Positions 48,741-59,075 of a DNA stretch of 64,000 bases are shown in pieces (the stretch's first letter is position 1; each line of letters begins with the position of its first letter). The stretch is from NCBI RefSeq assembly GCF_000237925.1, contig NW_017386083.1, positions 1-64,000 on the forward strand. Direction: 5' to 3'. The stretch is from Schistosoma mansoni. Lineage: Eukaryota > Platyhelminthes > Trematoda > Strigeidida > Schistosomatidae. The notes below the pieces were generated by a model. The model did no database searches and was not told where the DNA came from. It saw only the letters and a program-made list of their open reading frames with translations. The position numbers and the translations under genes are program-made.

Positions 48741-51066
48741 ATTTAAAAGTGTATAACTAATATTCTTATCTCTCAAATGATCTCTCAAAGCTATTTGCAT
48801 GGACCTCAAAATCTGGATTAATTTTAAATTTATCTACCCTCTAGGTTATATATTTTGTTTAAAAACAAATCAATATAGTGTTATTGTCAAAAAATTCATT
48901 CTTCTAACGTATCTTTGATTTGTATTTAAGATAGAAGGAACATGTGTTTCTCTGAAACTATTTAACCATAAAAAAGATAGTAATATATTTAAAAAATACG
49001 CATAAATGAATCCGAAAACTTTTAAAAAACTATGCTTCGTTTGAAAATATAATTGTAGAGTTTCTTTTTTCTCAAGTTAGATTGTCGATTCTTTTTTTCT
49101 TCAACCAATATTGGTACAGGACTATGAAATAAAAATAAATAATCAATCATTCATTTTAGATTAGCTATTTGTATTTACATTATAACTCTGGATGAATAAA
49201 TCAAATACTTGAACTATACAATAATAACTGTGATTTGTAAACAAATACAGAACCATATCTGCTTAGGTGGCTTGCACTACAAAGGAAAAAGTCATAGACA
49301 TTGTAGATGAGTTCAGTGAAGAAGAGATTCTTGTTTAAATACTCAATCTCACTATAGTTTTATACTGAAACTAGTCAGGTAGTTTGTTATCATTCTTTTA
49401 CTCACTAACCATAAACCTTTTAGTTAGTGTGAATTGAAATGTGTTGCACCTTATGAAAACTGAATGCCTAGACAAATAGTTGTGTTATTTCATGAATATT
49501 CAAAGAGCATCCACTACAATAACAAACCATTTAAACATAAATTTGTTTATGCCGCCTGATATGTGGAAATTTATTTATTAATTATAACTTTTTAGCTAGA
49601 AGTATATCGATTCATGAATTTTTTATATTTTTTACTCAGTACCAAACTTAGTTGAATCAAGGATAATGTAAGTGATCCTGTAATTGAAACTGTGAAAATA
49701 CGACGAACAAAGATAAACATAATAGGATTGAACCTATGTATTCAAGCAAAGTATTACCGTTATAATTTCTATGAAAAATGAAGCAGTGATAACATGAACT
49801 CTACAAATCTAAACAGAGATGGAATACAACAGTGGATTAAGAAATAAAAAGGTAAACGGTAAGGTATAAAGAAGAAAGATTTACTTTGATAAAGTATGTA
49901 AAAGCCGAAATTTTGGAAAAAAATTAAAATCGATAGTCATAGTGCATAATAATCAATAAGCTGCATTTAGACTGAATGGTTATAGGGCTTTTCAAAGTAT
50001 ATACTTATGAGACCACTATATGAATGTATGATCAAAGAATGACGACCATTGAGTTACAAACTAGTGAAGTTTTAATTTGAATGTAAACTGCAAATATTGA
50101 GAATTTTAATTTTACAAAACTTATTTTTACTTATTTAATTTTCCATTTTCCATTCTAACATAAAACTCATATACAATGAAGATTCAACGTGATGTCATTG
50201 AATGCATCCATATATTTATCCAATCATACAGGTAGACGCATATGAGGATAAACAAAAGTGTATAAATACATGAGTTGTCGAAAATATTCCTACTGTTATT
50301 TATCAAGTAAATATTTGCATTACCCTATTTAAACAAAACGATTAAATTCGAAAAACACATGTTTGAATATCTGACTTGATAGAATAGCAACATCTTTCTC
50401 TGTAAATACAAAATGATTGAATATTGAAAGGGGAATTTAAAATGACACTAGTTATTTGGAGTTCCTGTTAGTAGAAATATCGAATAAACCTTTTGATATT
50501 TCCGAAACTTTCATCTGAAACCGATTAGACACAGCTAGAGATACACCAAACACTAGAAGAATTCATAGGACAGCTGTTTCACTCAACGTACGGAATCCTC
50601 AATAAAGTTCACTCATTAGCACACATCAGTAAATCTCGTTACGCTTGCAAATAAATTAAGTAAATCTGGGGATATAACAACTTAATTGTGTAATTCATCT
50701 GGCTGTACCGCTGTAGAGTGCAGATATTTCAACTTAAATGATTTTCTTATAATGTCAAACGACTATATACTGAATACTAAATGAGACGAAAAGTATACCT
50801 AAAAATGAGTAATGGAATATTTCTTTATACCGTTGTACATATATGTATATAAATAAATTTGAAGTTGCAATATTATCAGGATACATTTATGATACATAAG
50901 TTGTCAGCAAATAAAAAAAATTTCTATCATTCACTTCTTGCCCGGAAATATTATTCTTCTTCTTAATTTTTGTGTTTTCAAAATGTATCTCTTTCAGTAG
51001 CATGTCAAAAAAGATTCCTCGTAAAGTTATTCAGATAAATTTACACTCGTTTATTTACATGAAAAT
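48741..51066. other. AT-rich stretch; one doubtful HHR-B trace
   Basis: About 50560-50635 (ATAGGACAGCTGTTTCACTC.., GGAATCCTCAATAAAG) vaguely follows reversed HHR-B. Nothing else was recognised. Confidence 0.4.
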
Positions 51067-51078
51067 ATTAGAAAGAAT

Positions 51079-51284
51079 AAATTCACTTAGTATTGCACAA
51101 GCAAGTGGCTATCAGGACTCAGTAGCTGAGTGGATAACGCGATGGCGTTTGAACCAAAAGGTACTGGGTTCAAGTCCCAGAATGAACATCAACTCTGAGA
51201 TGTAGGTACATCCATCTGACGAGTCCCAAGTGGGACGAAACGCGCGTCGTGGATTCCACTACTGGCCACTGTCCATCTTTGCTT
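51079..51284 (+). mobile_element. HHR-A insertion, near-complete, perfect 12-bp target-site duplication
   Basis: Flanked by ATTAGAAAGAAT (51067-51078 and 51285-51296). The first 17 bases (AAATTCACTTAGTATTG) are the tail end in reverse, a very short inverted arm starting at the same point as at 4670. The forward unit follows: CACAAGCAAGTGGCTATC, A-box (TAGCTGAGTGGATAACGCG), B-box (GGGTTCAAGTCCC), ribozyme, and the CATCTTTGCTT end. This is the youngest-looking HHR-A copy here. Confidence 0.93.
51210..51254 (+). ncRNA. Hammerhead ribozyme, Sm-alpha type, intact-looking
   Basis: 5' arm ATCCAT (51210-51215), core CTGACGA (51216-51222), stem II GTCCC/GGGAC with loop AAGT, GAAA (51237-51240), CGCGCGTC, cleavage after 51248, 3' arm GTGGAT. 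Stem I has six pairs with one T-G wobble. All core bases are present. Confidence 0.9.
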
Positions 51285-51296
51285 ATTAGAAAGAAT

Positions 51297-51610
51297 GTTC
51301 AGGAAGGTACATATATGGTAATATGTAAAACCGTGTGACGTAACGACGCCAACTCTATTACTGACTTATTAAATCAATGTATATGTTCATTCCAATTGCA
51401 TTCAAAACTCATTAAATTCTATATATTTATTTGGACCGCTTCAAATTGCACCATCAGCTCTGTTGACCTTTATATAATGGTAAGGTAATATATATACTGA
51501 TACTCAGTTTCATTTAAAAACTACAGCCTGTAAATTTTCCTTTGCGTTTACATAAATAAATACAGTGATTTCTCCATTGAGATAATGAATCGACTAATGT
51601 AAGAACACTG
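51297..51610. other. AT-rich stretch without recognised features
   Basis: No supported gene or repeat was recognised. Confidence 0.4.
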
Positions 51611-51733
51611 TTGAAAACCTGGAAGCACTGGATGACCGTTTCATCCTAGTATGGGACTCTACAGCAGTGCGCATCCACGATCTCGCACACAGGATTCAAA
51701 CACGACAATCTCAACAACCTCATACTGATACAG
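51611..51733 (+). mobile_element. HHR-B copy (older subfamily), inverted arm plus short 3' end
   Basis: The left arm (51611-about 51700) is reverse: GTTGAAAACCTGGAAGCACTGG, ribozyme with CTGTAGA core on minus, the CTAGTATG loop, CATCCACGATCTCGC. It is followed in forward direction by CAATCTCAACAACCTCATAC plus TGATA, which is only the family 3' end. This is the layout expected from twin priming on a single-unit RNA. Confidence 0.75.
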
Positions 51734-52745
51734 TGGTGCTTGAATTTACTGCAAATCGATTTAAAAGTAATCATCAGCTCAGTTTCACAATTCAATACAT
51801 TAAAGATATTATCTTCTTAGTAGGTATCATATATAGTTGTTAACCCATTATTCATTTCTTGTACTATTGACGAAAATAAAATTTATTTAGTTTTTCAAGT
51901 TTTTTTAGTTTTGGATCAACCTGAGGTATGGATTAAGCTGTAATGCCTAAATGTCTTTGTAATTTGGATATGAAGTTTGTGCATACATGAGAATATGTAA
52001 TATTTATTTGTCTAGTTTACAAAACCTTACAATTTATATTCATAGTGGAAAGATCCACGCAGTAAGGGACTAATAATTTAACACCAACAACATTTTCTTC
52101 TGTACTCTAGACTGGAGAAAAATAAATCACATTTGGTTCAACGAAATATCGCGTTTTAGCAAACCAAATCATATATTTTACCAATACATTGAGCAGATTT
52201 CATTCAAAACGTTGTTACCTATAGTCTTCTACATTGATGAAGCAGAAAAAGTATTCTTACTAAAGAATTTCTTGTTTTTCAATCAATTACTTTAGCAAGT
52301 AACTCTGAAAGAACCATTCGTAAACGATATTTTATCTCAAGATTATCAATTTACTAGTTTCAATATTTCATGGTAAATGGAGCAGAAAACCAATGTTGGA
52401 TAAGGTGGCATATGAAATTGTACTAAATTTCAACAAAAGACTACTCACGACAATCAAATATTTAAGAAAAGGTAAGGATCAGTATGACAATAAACTTCAT
52501 CGCTTTTGGAATAGTTTCAAACAAAAAGAAAATTACCGAGAAAATAGCTTGTTAGCCGGTTTTAGATGAAATATGTTTCAATCTACTCAACATAATGAAT
52601 TCTGTACAGATTTCAAATTAAAAAATTTTCCTAGCTAGAAAGTCAAATTAAATTTAATTCACTACGTAGGAACTAATTTTGCAAATAGGGTTAGAAACAG
52701 AGAGCACGGAACAGTAACAGCATAAGAAATAAGACAAGGAATTAA
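51734..52745. other. AT-rich stretch without recognised features
   Basis: No supported gene or repeat was recognised. Confidence 0.4.
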
Positions 52746-52912
52746 CTCCTTGAAAAAGCTTGGACCAGATTTCCAGGAGAAACGTTGGATTTAATACAAA
52801 TTCGTTCGCTGAGATTTTACAAATATATATTATTCCTACTTAATGTCTTACATTAACTCGACGCTCAAATACTGTGAAACTACTTGCTCTAATTTAGACG
52901 AGAGTTCTTATA
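52746..52912 (+). mobile_element. HHR-C (Penelope-like terminal repeat), colinear copy
   Basis: This is the only colinear copy and so defines the unit. It starts CTCCTTGAAAAAGCTTGGAC, continues through TTTCCAGGAGAAACGTTGGA, TTCGTTCGCTGAGATTTTAC and TATTATTCCTACTTAATGTC, and ends TTACATTAACTCGACGCTC.., GCTCTAATTTAGACGAGAG, TTC. The stem II pairing seen at 24278-24298 is partly kept. No coding sequence follows. Confidence 0.65.
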
Positions 52913-52965
52913 TAAGTAACAGCATAAGTTATTGTGATTTATGATTTATAGCTTTTACAAGTCTG

Positions 52966-53190
52966 TAGTGAACATCAACTCTAGAATGCAAGTGCATCCA
53001 GCTAATGAGTGCCAAATAGGAAAAAACGTGCGTTCTGGGTTCCACTACCAGTCACAGTCATCTCTCCTTATAATGCTTGTGGTATAAAACAATATCGAGG
53101 CAATCCGCATAGGATGCACACATTCCAACAAGAGACTGATCAATCGCAGTCTCAAACATCAATGCGAAGACTCTAATAACCAATACAAGT
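52966..53190 (+). mobile_element. HHR-A copy, old, ribozyme to tail
   Basis: GTGAACATCAACTCTAG, then CATCCAG, CTAATGA for the core, GTGCCAAATAGGA, AAAAAA in place of CGAAA, CGTGCGTTCTGGGTTCCACT, and the tail (ATAATGCTTGTGG.., AATCCGCATAGGATGC.., CAATGCGAAGACTC). Decayed ribozyme, 5' truncated. Confidence 0.8.
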
Positions 53191-53785
53191 ACAAATTGTC
53201 CTACAAATGTTTCGTTTTAAAGTATCTTGTGAGATGTATTGATGATGAGATTATTTTGATTCCAGCTATTCATCTCAAAGGGATGTCATCAATGACATTA
53301 GAATCAGTAACATGATTTATGTATCTGTTTCATTCTACCACATTTAAATAACGATTCTTTATAATCATATATGATCTATGCTTTCATGTAAGATGTTTTT
53401 GGGATATCGTGCTCTTGTACAATGACAACAACCAGTCCTATATTGAACTTCAAGTTCATATTTACCACCTTAATGTAATTTACACAGTTCAACACTGTTT
53501 GATCGGGGAAATTTTAAATATTACACAAACCATGTTTTTTTCAACGTCAATTGAATGTATAAATTTATTGTAAGAATTCTCCAAATATTGTTGCTCTCAC
53601 TTTATTCCGAATAATTTTAAAAACACATATGAAAAACTATACAATCGTTTACGAATTAACCAAAACTACATTTGATATAAAGTTCTTAAAACGAACTAAG
53701 ACTCCCAGTAGAACTAAATAGATTTTCCAAGTTCAACTACTTATTTTTTTTTCTGGTTAGCGTTTTCTTAGCGGGTTAGTTTTTC
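53191..53785. other. AT-rich stretch without recognised features
   Basis: No supported gene or repeat was recognised. Confidence 0.4.
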
Positions 53786-53880
53786 TACTGGATGGGTTGG
53801 CTAACCCCATGCCCAACCTTCCTTCTTTACCCGGGCTTGAGACCACCAGTAAACTATAGAAGAGCTACAGGCGGAGTTAT
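53786..53880 (+). repeat. Unclassified interspersed repeat, second copy
   Basis: CCCATGCCCAACCTTCCTTC, TTTACCCGGGCTTGAGAC and GAAGAGCTACAGGCGGAG match 22727-22789. Unlike that copy it is not followed by LINE coding sequence. Confidence 0.6.
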
Positions 53881-54380
53881 GTTCAACTAACCACAATATT
53901 ACTACATCTATTTTACAAAAAGCAAAAAAAAAAAGAAAGAAAAATGACATGCTGTTCTTCTATTTAACTACTTAATTATTTGCTAACTTTAGTAAATAAA
54001 GCTGACTTTATTTCTCATCAGGGATTAAAAACAAAACAAGAAACAGCAACAACAACAGAAACTATGTCGAAAAACATTTTAAGAAAAGTGATGGATGAAT
54101 GCAGTAAACAAGGAAGAAGTTGTTATAAATGATAAATGTGTGTATGATATATGCATGAATACAAATAAATATAAAGTTTGTTTGTTTATCACAATTAAAT
54201 AAGGGAAAAAAAATTTTTCCGTATTTTTTTTGTTGTTGTCTATATTCAGTGTTAATTTCAATAATGAGTAATCATATTAGTTAATAGAATACAAAAATAT
54301 TATAAGTATTCGAAATAAAAATAATTGACTTATTATTCAGTAAGTTCTAATATAGAATAAATTAAACATTAAAAAACAAC
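53881..54380. other. AT-rich stretch with A-rich low complexity
   Basis: Contains an interrupted A-run at about 53915-53945 and CAA-type repeats near 54040. No gene was recognised. Confidence 0.45.
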
Positions 54381-54393
54381 TAATAGTTTTTTT

Positions 54394-54753
54394 CATAGTT
54401 CAGATCATGAGTCAGTTGAAGCTAGACCACCATAGAAAACGTGGAAGCACTGAACAGCCGTTTCGTCCCATTGTGGGACTCTTCATCAGTGCGCACCCAC
54501 GAACCCAGGACCTACCAGTCTCGCGCGCGAGCGCCTAACCACTAGACCACTGAGCCGGCATCCGATGGTGTTAATGTCTAACTCCTGGGTTTGAATCTCG
54601 CGAGGCGGGATCCGTGGATGCGCACTGCTGAGGAGTCCCACAATAGGATGAAGCGGCCGTCCAGTGCTTCCAGGTTTTCCATGGTGATCTACCTACAAGT
54701 GACTCATGATTTCAACTATGAAAGTACTGAAATCTCCACAAAACCCCTTCTGA
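54394..54753 (+). mobile_element. HHR-B inverted dimer with 13-bp target-site duplication
   Basis: Flanked by TAATAGTTTTTTT (54381-54393; 54754-54766 with one extra T). The left arm (54394-about 54583) is reverse, from CATAGTTCAGATCATGAG through ribozyme, B-box and A-box complements to GTGTTAATGTCTAAC. The right arm starts inside the B-box (CCTGGGTTTGAATCTCG) and runs to CCCCTTCTGA. The last seven bases of the left duplication are T, next to the AAAA patch complement. The left ribozyme has ATGAAGA for the core, and the right one GAAG for GAAA. Young by its flanks. Confidence 0.93.
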
Positions 54754-54966
54754 TAATAGTTTTTTTTAAATAGGATTTTCATGTTTGTCATTTCATACAT
54801 TCCTATATTGTTGTAAATTTATTATTGTATCTTATTCACATTATTAACTTTATATATAATTATGATTCATATAAATTTTACTATTTTACAAGACTACTAA
54901 AGATATTCAGTAATATAAGCAATGTTGAATACAATAATTTGATACAAAAATAAATAAAAACTAAAC

Positions 54967-55162
54967 AGAACTTTCATCTAAATTAGAGCGAATAGTTTCA
55001 CAGCATTTGAGCGCCGAGTTGATGTAAGACATTAAATAGGAATAATATATATTTGTAAAATCCCAGCGAATGAATTTGTAGTAAATCCAACGTTTCTCCT
55101 GGAAATCTGGTCCAAGCTTTTTCAAGGAGATTTTACAAATATATTATTCCTATTTAATGTCT
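54967..55162 (+). mobile_element. HHR-C copy forming a large imperfect palindrome
   Basis: The left part (54967-about 55125) is the whole unit in reverse: AGAACTTTCATCTAAATTAG.., GACATTAAATAGGAATAATA.., CAACGTTTCTCCTGG.., GTCCAAGCTTTTTCAAG. The sequence then turns forward with GAGATTTTACAAATATATTA through CCTATTTAATGTCT. The outer stretches (55026-55060 and 55128-55162) can pair over about 34 bases. Confidence 0.7.
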
Positions 55163-56317
55163 AGACAGTATTAAGTGAAATATTAGAATATGTAAAAAAG
55201 ACAGAAGATTAGGTTTATTCATTAGTTTGATATCTTCATAGGATGAAAATTTGTTTAGGTTCTTTAGAAAGTACATATTATGATAGAAAATATAGGAAAC
55301 GTAGAACTTTACTAGAAGATTATCGGAGATATATCAGGGATCTTACAATTAATTGGGATTTAAAATACTAGAATAGATTCCATTTTCTTATTGTATATAT
55401 TCTAGTTTTTGATACCTGAGAACCTAAAAATTAACTTCTAAATCTACTGTTTAGCAATAAGTTTGTGTTCCGTACTCAAAAGTTCATGGTAAAAAAGTTT
55501 TGTTTCTTCTCGAGTGATAAGAAGTATAAAAATCTTTCAGATTTTGAGCCCAGTATCAGTCACCTCATTTAAAGTGAACAGCTTCCGACACGATAAATTT
55601 AACTGTTTTCACCAAATACTACATTGTAAGAGATGATAAACTAATTAAAAGTTTTATGTGAGATACATCTTATCCTAAAGCATAAAGCCAAACTGATAAT
55701 AGTTTAAACTACTCGTTACAGAGGAAGAATGATGAAGCTCTTCTTATTCTTTAAGTTTTTTGGATCATACGCTCATTTACAACTCATCCTCCGAAAACGT
55801 TGGGTTACAACGTTGAAGTCTTATCAGCTAATCAAAATATATTTTCAGATACTAAGCTTATAAGTGGGTAGTATAGAAATTGAACTACAATCTTTAAGCT
55901 GATTGCTCTTTGACTTTATTTAAAGTTTATGGATTAAATGCATTTTAATTATGGCACAAAACATGTAATTAGTATCTACAGAGAATACCAAAACGAAATG
56001 ACAACTATTTTTTTTGACTATCTTTCCGTCCTTTAGTATTCAAACATGTAACGCACAATCCATAAAATTTACAAGTACATAATAATATTTATAATTTTGG
56101 ACTTGCCAAGAGTTCTTAAAACGTTTTATCCGTGACTCTCACCATTTTGTGAGCGAAAATTCAAAATAAATGTCATTATTATGAGATGTAACAATGTTTG
56201 ATCGGTGTGATAATCACCGAAATGATCATATTACCAAGAAAACAAATATCGATATGTTCATGGCAATAAAAAGTAATATATGACATTAATTTACCCTTTT
56301 ATTTGAAGATACATTAC
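55163..56317. other. AT-rich stretch without recognised features
   Basis: No supported gene or repeat was recognised. Confidence 0.4.
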
Positions 56318-56475
56318 CGTTCAGTGGATTGAGTTGCATAGTGGTTAAACGACCCAACATGTAACCATTGAGTAACTATTTTGAACTCCAATCCAACCAC
56401 CTTGTTCTAGAAAGCTGATTAACATCACTATACCTAACATCCAAAGCGTGACTGAGAGCAGTGTAAATGGACTAT
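56318..56475 (+). mobile_element. Third tRNA-like repeat, possible SINE without hammerhead
   Basis: GAGTTGCATAGTGGTTAAAC resembles an A-box with D-loop, and TTTTGAACTCCAATCCAACC a decayed B-box about 45 bases later. GAGAGCAGTGTAAATGGAC follows. No hammerhead core is visible. Single copy here, so the family assignment is tentative. Confidence 0.45.
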
Positions 56476-57330
56476 TATCAGTTTTTATACCTGGCTCTTT
56501 GAAATCATTTACATTTTCTTTCATATTTGTTAGCCATTAGATTGCTAATAGAATAACAGTTCTTTTGCATGTACAAAACAGTTATCAATTGTATACATTA
56601 GTGAATAATTCAAATCCAAACTCGTTTCGTCTTTTGAAAAGTTACATTTGGTGTTTTTATTTATTCATCTTGTTATTTCTTATTGAACTTATGCAGTCAA
56701 CCAACAACCAACCCGAATAATGAACATATCATTATGAAAGTACAGAATTTAACACAAAGCACCTGAATGAGGTGTACTTTGGTGAATTAGTTTACTGAAT
56801 GTTTCTGTCTGTTAGTTCAACTTAGTTGATTAAACTAAATAAATCCTATATGAGTCAACTATCATGTTTTTAAACTATGTTATAATTATTCGTACCGTTT
56901 AAACACGTTACAAGGAAATAATTACACGTTAAATATACATGTATATCAAACTAGAAAATTTCTAATCTTTGTACGTGTAACGTTTAATTATTTTGAACTC
57001 ATAACTTCATCCTAATGAAGCACCAAAAGTAAATCTCTTTCTGTATTTGCATACTCATCCCTAAATATTTAGTATTATTCCAAGGATACCGATGGCATAG
57101 ATGTAATAGTATTGTTTGTTATTGAATATTTATATTGAACATATATAATGGTAACTGCTAAAGTTATAATAGATTTCGTCTCTACGTGAACATGTTTCCA
57201 GCAACCTGTCAAAATCTACGAGAAAAGAAGTATGCTGAGGTAGTCGAATTCCTTGTTGATATCATGTGTATTGATTTTATTTTCCATAGCTACTGAAAGT
57301 AAATAAGTCTGCTTTAAGGAATAGTTTGGT
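56476..57330. other. AT-rich stretch without recognised features
   Basis: No supported gene or repeat was recognised. Confidence 0.4.
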
Positions 57331-57500
57331 ATTAGCTAGCAGTGGAATCCAGATTGTGTGTTTCGTTCCATTAGGGACCCTTCAGAATGATTTGTCTTAA
57401 TCCTAGTGTTGATATTTGCTTCTACAGGAGAATCCGGAAACTTTTGATTCAAACGCCAACCTGTTATCCAGTTAGCTACCGATTTCAGGAATCAACAGGC
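57331..57500 (-). mobile_element. Old HHR-A copy, ribozyme and tRNA-like part
   Basis: On plus: TAGCAGTGGAATCCAGA, TGTGTTTCGTTCCATTAGGG, then the diverged B-box complement (GATTCAAACGCCAAC) and A-box complement (GTTATCCAGTTAGCTACC). The order is the same as at 42594-42776, with heavy decay. Confidence 0.6.
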
Positions 57501-57654
57501 TTGTACAACAGGATGAATTTGATTTACGTGTAAGGGTTGAAATCTACCCATTTTTGGTGTCAGAGACTGGAATTAGTCAGTCACTTTGAGGTATGCTTAT
57601 CTTGAGTGGGTCTCTCCTACATTGCCATCAGTCACAAACATTTCTAAGCAGAGT

Positions 57655-57775
57655 TTGACGAAAATCATGTCCAGGATTTCACTACTAGCTACTATCCATT
57701 TCAGTCAAATGAGATTGATCAATTGTAGTCCTTAATAGCAGCAACTGGAGGATTCATACCCATTTAACTAAATTA
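57655..57775 (+). mobile_element. Old HHR-A fragment, ribozyme 3' side and tail
   Basis: TGACGAAAATCATGTCCAGG, ATTTCACTACTAGC and CTATCCATTTCAG are followed by tail words (GAGATTGATCAATTGTAGTC). It lies in the opposite direction to 57331-57500 and may be part of the same old inverted insertion. Confidence 0.55.
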
Positions 57776-58527
57776 TAAATAGGGTTTTGTCCCCATGAAA
57801 TTTATATATATTTTATAACGTCTGTAACAATAAACCATCTTTAATCACACTCTATGGTATAAAACTCCAGACTATGTAACACGTCTATAATGTTGCTCTT
57901 TTTTAGTTTTTTCTCTCAGTGTTATTACGGTATTTAAATGAAATAACGAAAATAACTAAAAAGTGAATGATGATTTTATTATTGTTATAGATCAGCATTG
58001 AGTAAGTATAAGTGTATTATAACAAGTCAATGGATAAGTTGAAATTACAATTGACATTGAGAGCATAACCAAATTATTGTAGTGCCATATGTGACTGTCA
58101 TTTTTTTATATCCCCCATGAGAATTTATGCTCAGTTACTATAAAATATAATTAAGTTGAAAACTATTCACTCATAATTGAATACTGTAAATTTTAAATTT
58201 ATTTTAACTATGGATGATTGAGAATTTTATATGGTCGTCATGTTAGTCATGAAGTTTAAAATTATGTAATAAACCTATTCAATAATTAAAACTCATTAAA
58301 ATGACTATTTATTATATATAATACATTTTTCCTTTTACCATTATTCATATCTGTTTATCATTTTGAATATTTGAACTATTTAAAACAGAAAGTAATGGCT
58401 TATCAACCTGACTAAATATTTCATATACAGAGGCTCTTATTAATATGGAATGGTGCATATTTATATTTTCATTAGAGATATTCGACGGCTTTTTATACAA
58501 ATGAGTTTTTCAAGTAAACTGGACTAT
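57776..58527. other. AT-rich stretch without recognised features
   Basis: No supported gene or repeat was recognised. Confidence 0.4.
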
Positions 58528-58735
58528 AGGCAAAGATGGATAGTGGTAGCAGTGGAATCCGAGACGCGCGTTTCGTTCCATTTAAAACTCGTTAGCTGGA
58601 TGTACCTACATCTCAGAGTTGAGGTCCACTCTAGCACTCGAACCCAGTACCTTTCGCTTCAAAGACCATCACGTTATCCACTCAGCTACTGAGTCCTGAT
58701 AACCACCTGGGAAGATACAAACAAACAACATCGAA
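58528..58735 (-). mobile_element. HHR-A copy, near-complete, with reversed tail end
   Basis: On minus: GTGGTTATCAGGACTCAG, A-box (TAGCTGAGTGGATAACGTG), B-box (GGGTTCGAGTGC), CATCCAG, then CTAACGA for the core, GTTTTAAATGGAAC, GAAA, CGCGCGTC, TCGG arm, CATCTTTGCC end. At the right edge the tail end runs in the opposite direction (GGGAAGATACAAACAAACAA on plus). Inverted type again. Core and stem I are damaged. Confidence 0.85.
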
Positions 58736-58939
58736 CTTGATGTAGCTTCAATGTAGCATTCTTCTCCAGAAGGGCCTACTAGGCTTCACCATGTTCCTAT
58801 GGCTGGAACGGGGGGGTAAACATTCATTTCAAGGAAATGGAAAATAAACAATTTAAAGCATAAAATAAATATCTGCCTTCATTAACAGGCTAATGATAGT
58901 TTAAAGTAGTTCAGCTTTCTATGAATCGTATTACATAGA

Positions 58940-58970
58940 AATATATATATATATATATTTATATATATAT
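58940..58970. repeat. (AT)n microsatellite, interrupted
   Basis: AT dinucleotides with one TTT interruption, ten bases before an HHR-B fragment. Confidence 0.9.
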
Positions 58971-58980
58971 TCAACATTAA

Positions 58981-59075
58981 ACTGAGGAGTCCCACAACAG
59001 GACGAAACGGCCGTCCAGTGCCTCCACATTTCCATGGTGGTCTAGCTTCAATTGACTCATGATATCAACCATATA
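58981..59075 (+). mobile_element. HHR-B fragment cut at the ribozyme core
   Basis: It begins at CTGAGGA (58982-58988), with GTCC/GGAC around CACAACA, GAAA (59004-59007), CGGCCGTC, 3' arm CAGTGC, then the CATGGTGGTCTAGCTTCAAT 3' part. The 5' arm is missing, so no stem I can form. Confidence 0.85.

Noticed and set aside
50560-50635. Possible very old HHR-B copy
   Set aside because: Only scattered words match. I mention it in the stretch entry but do not call it.
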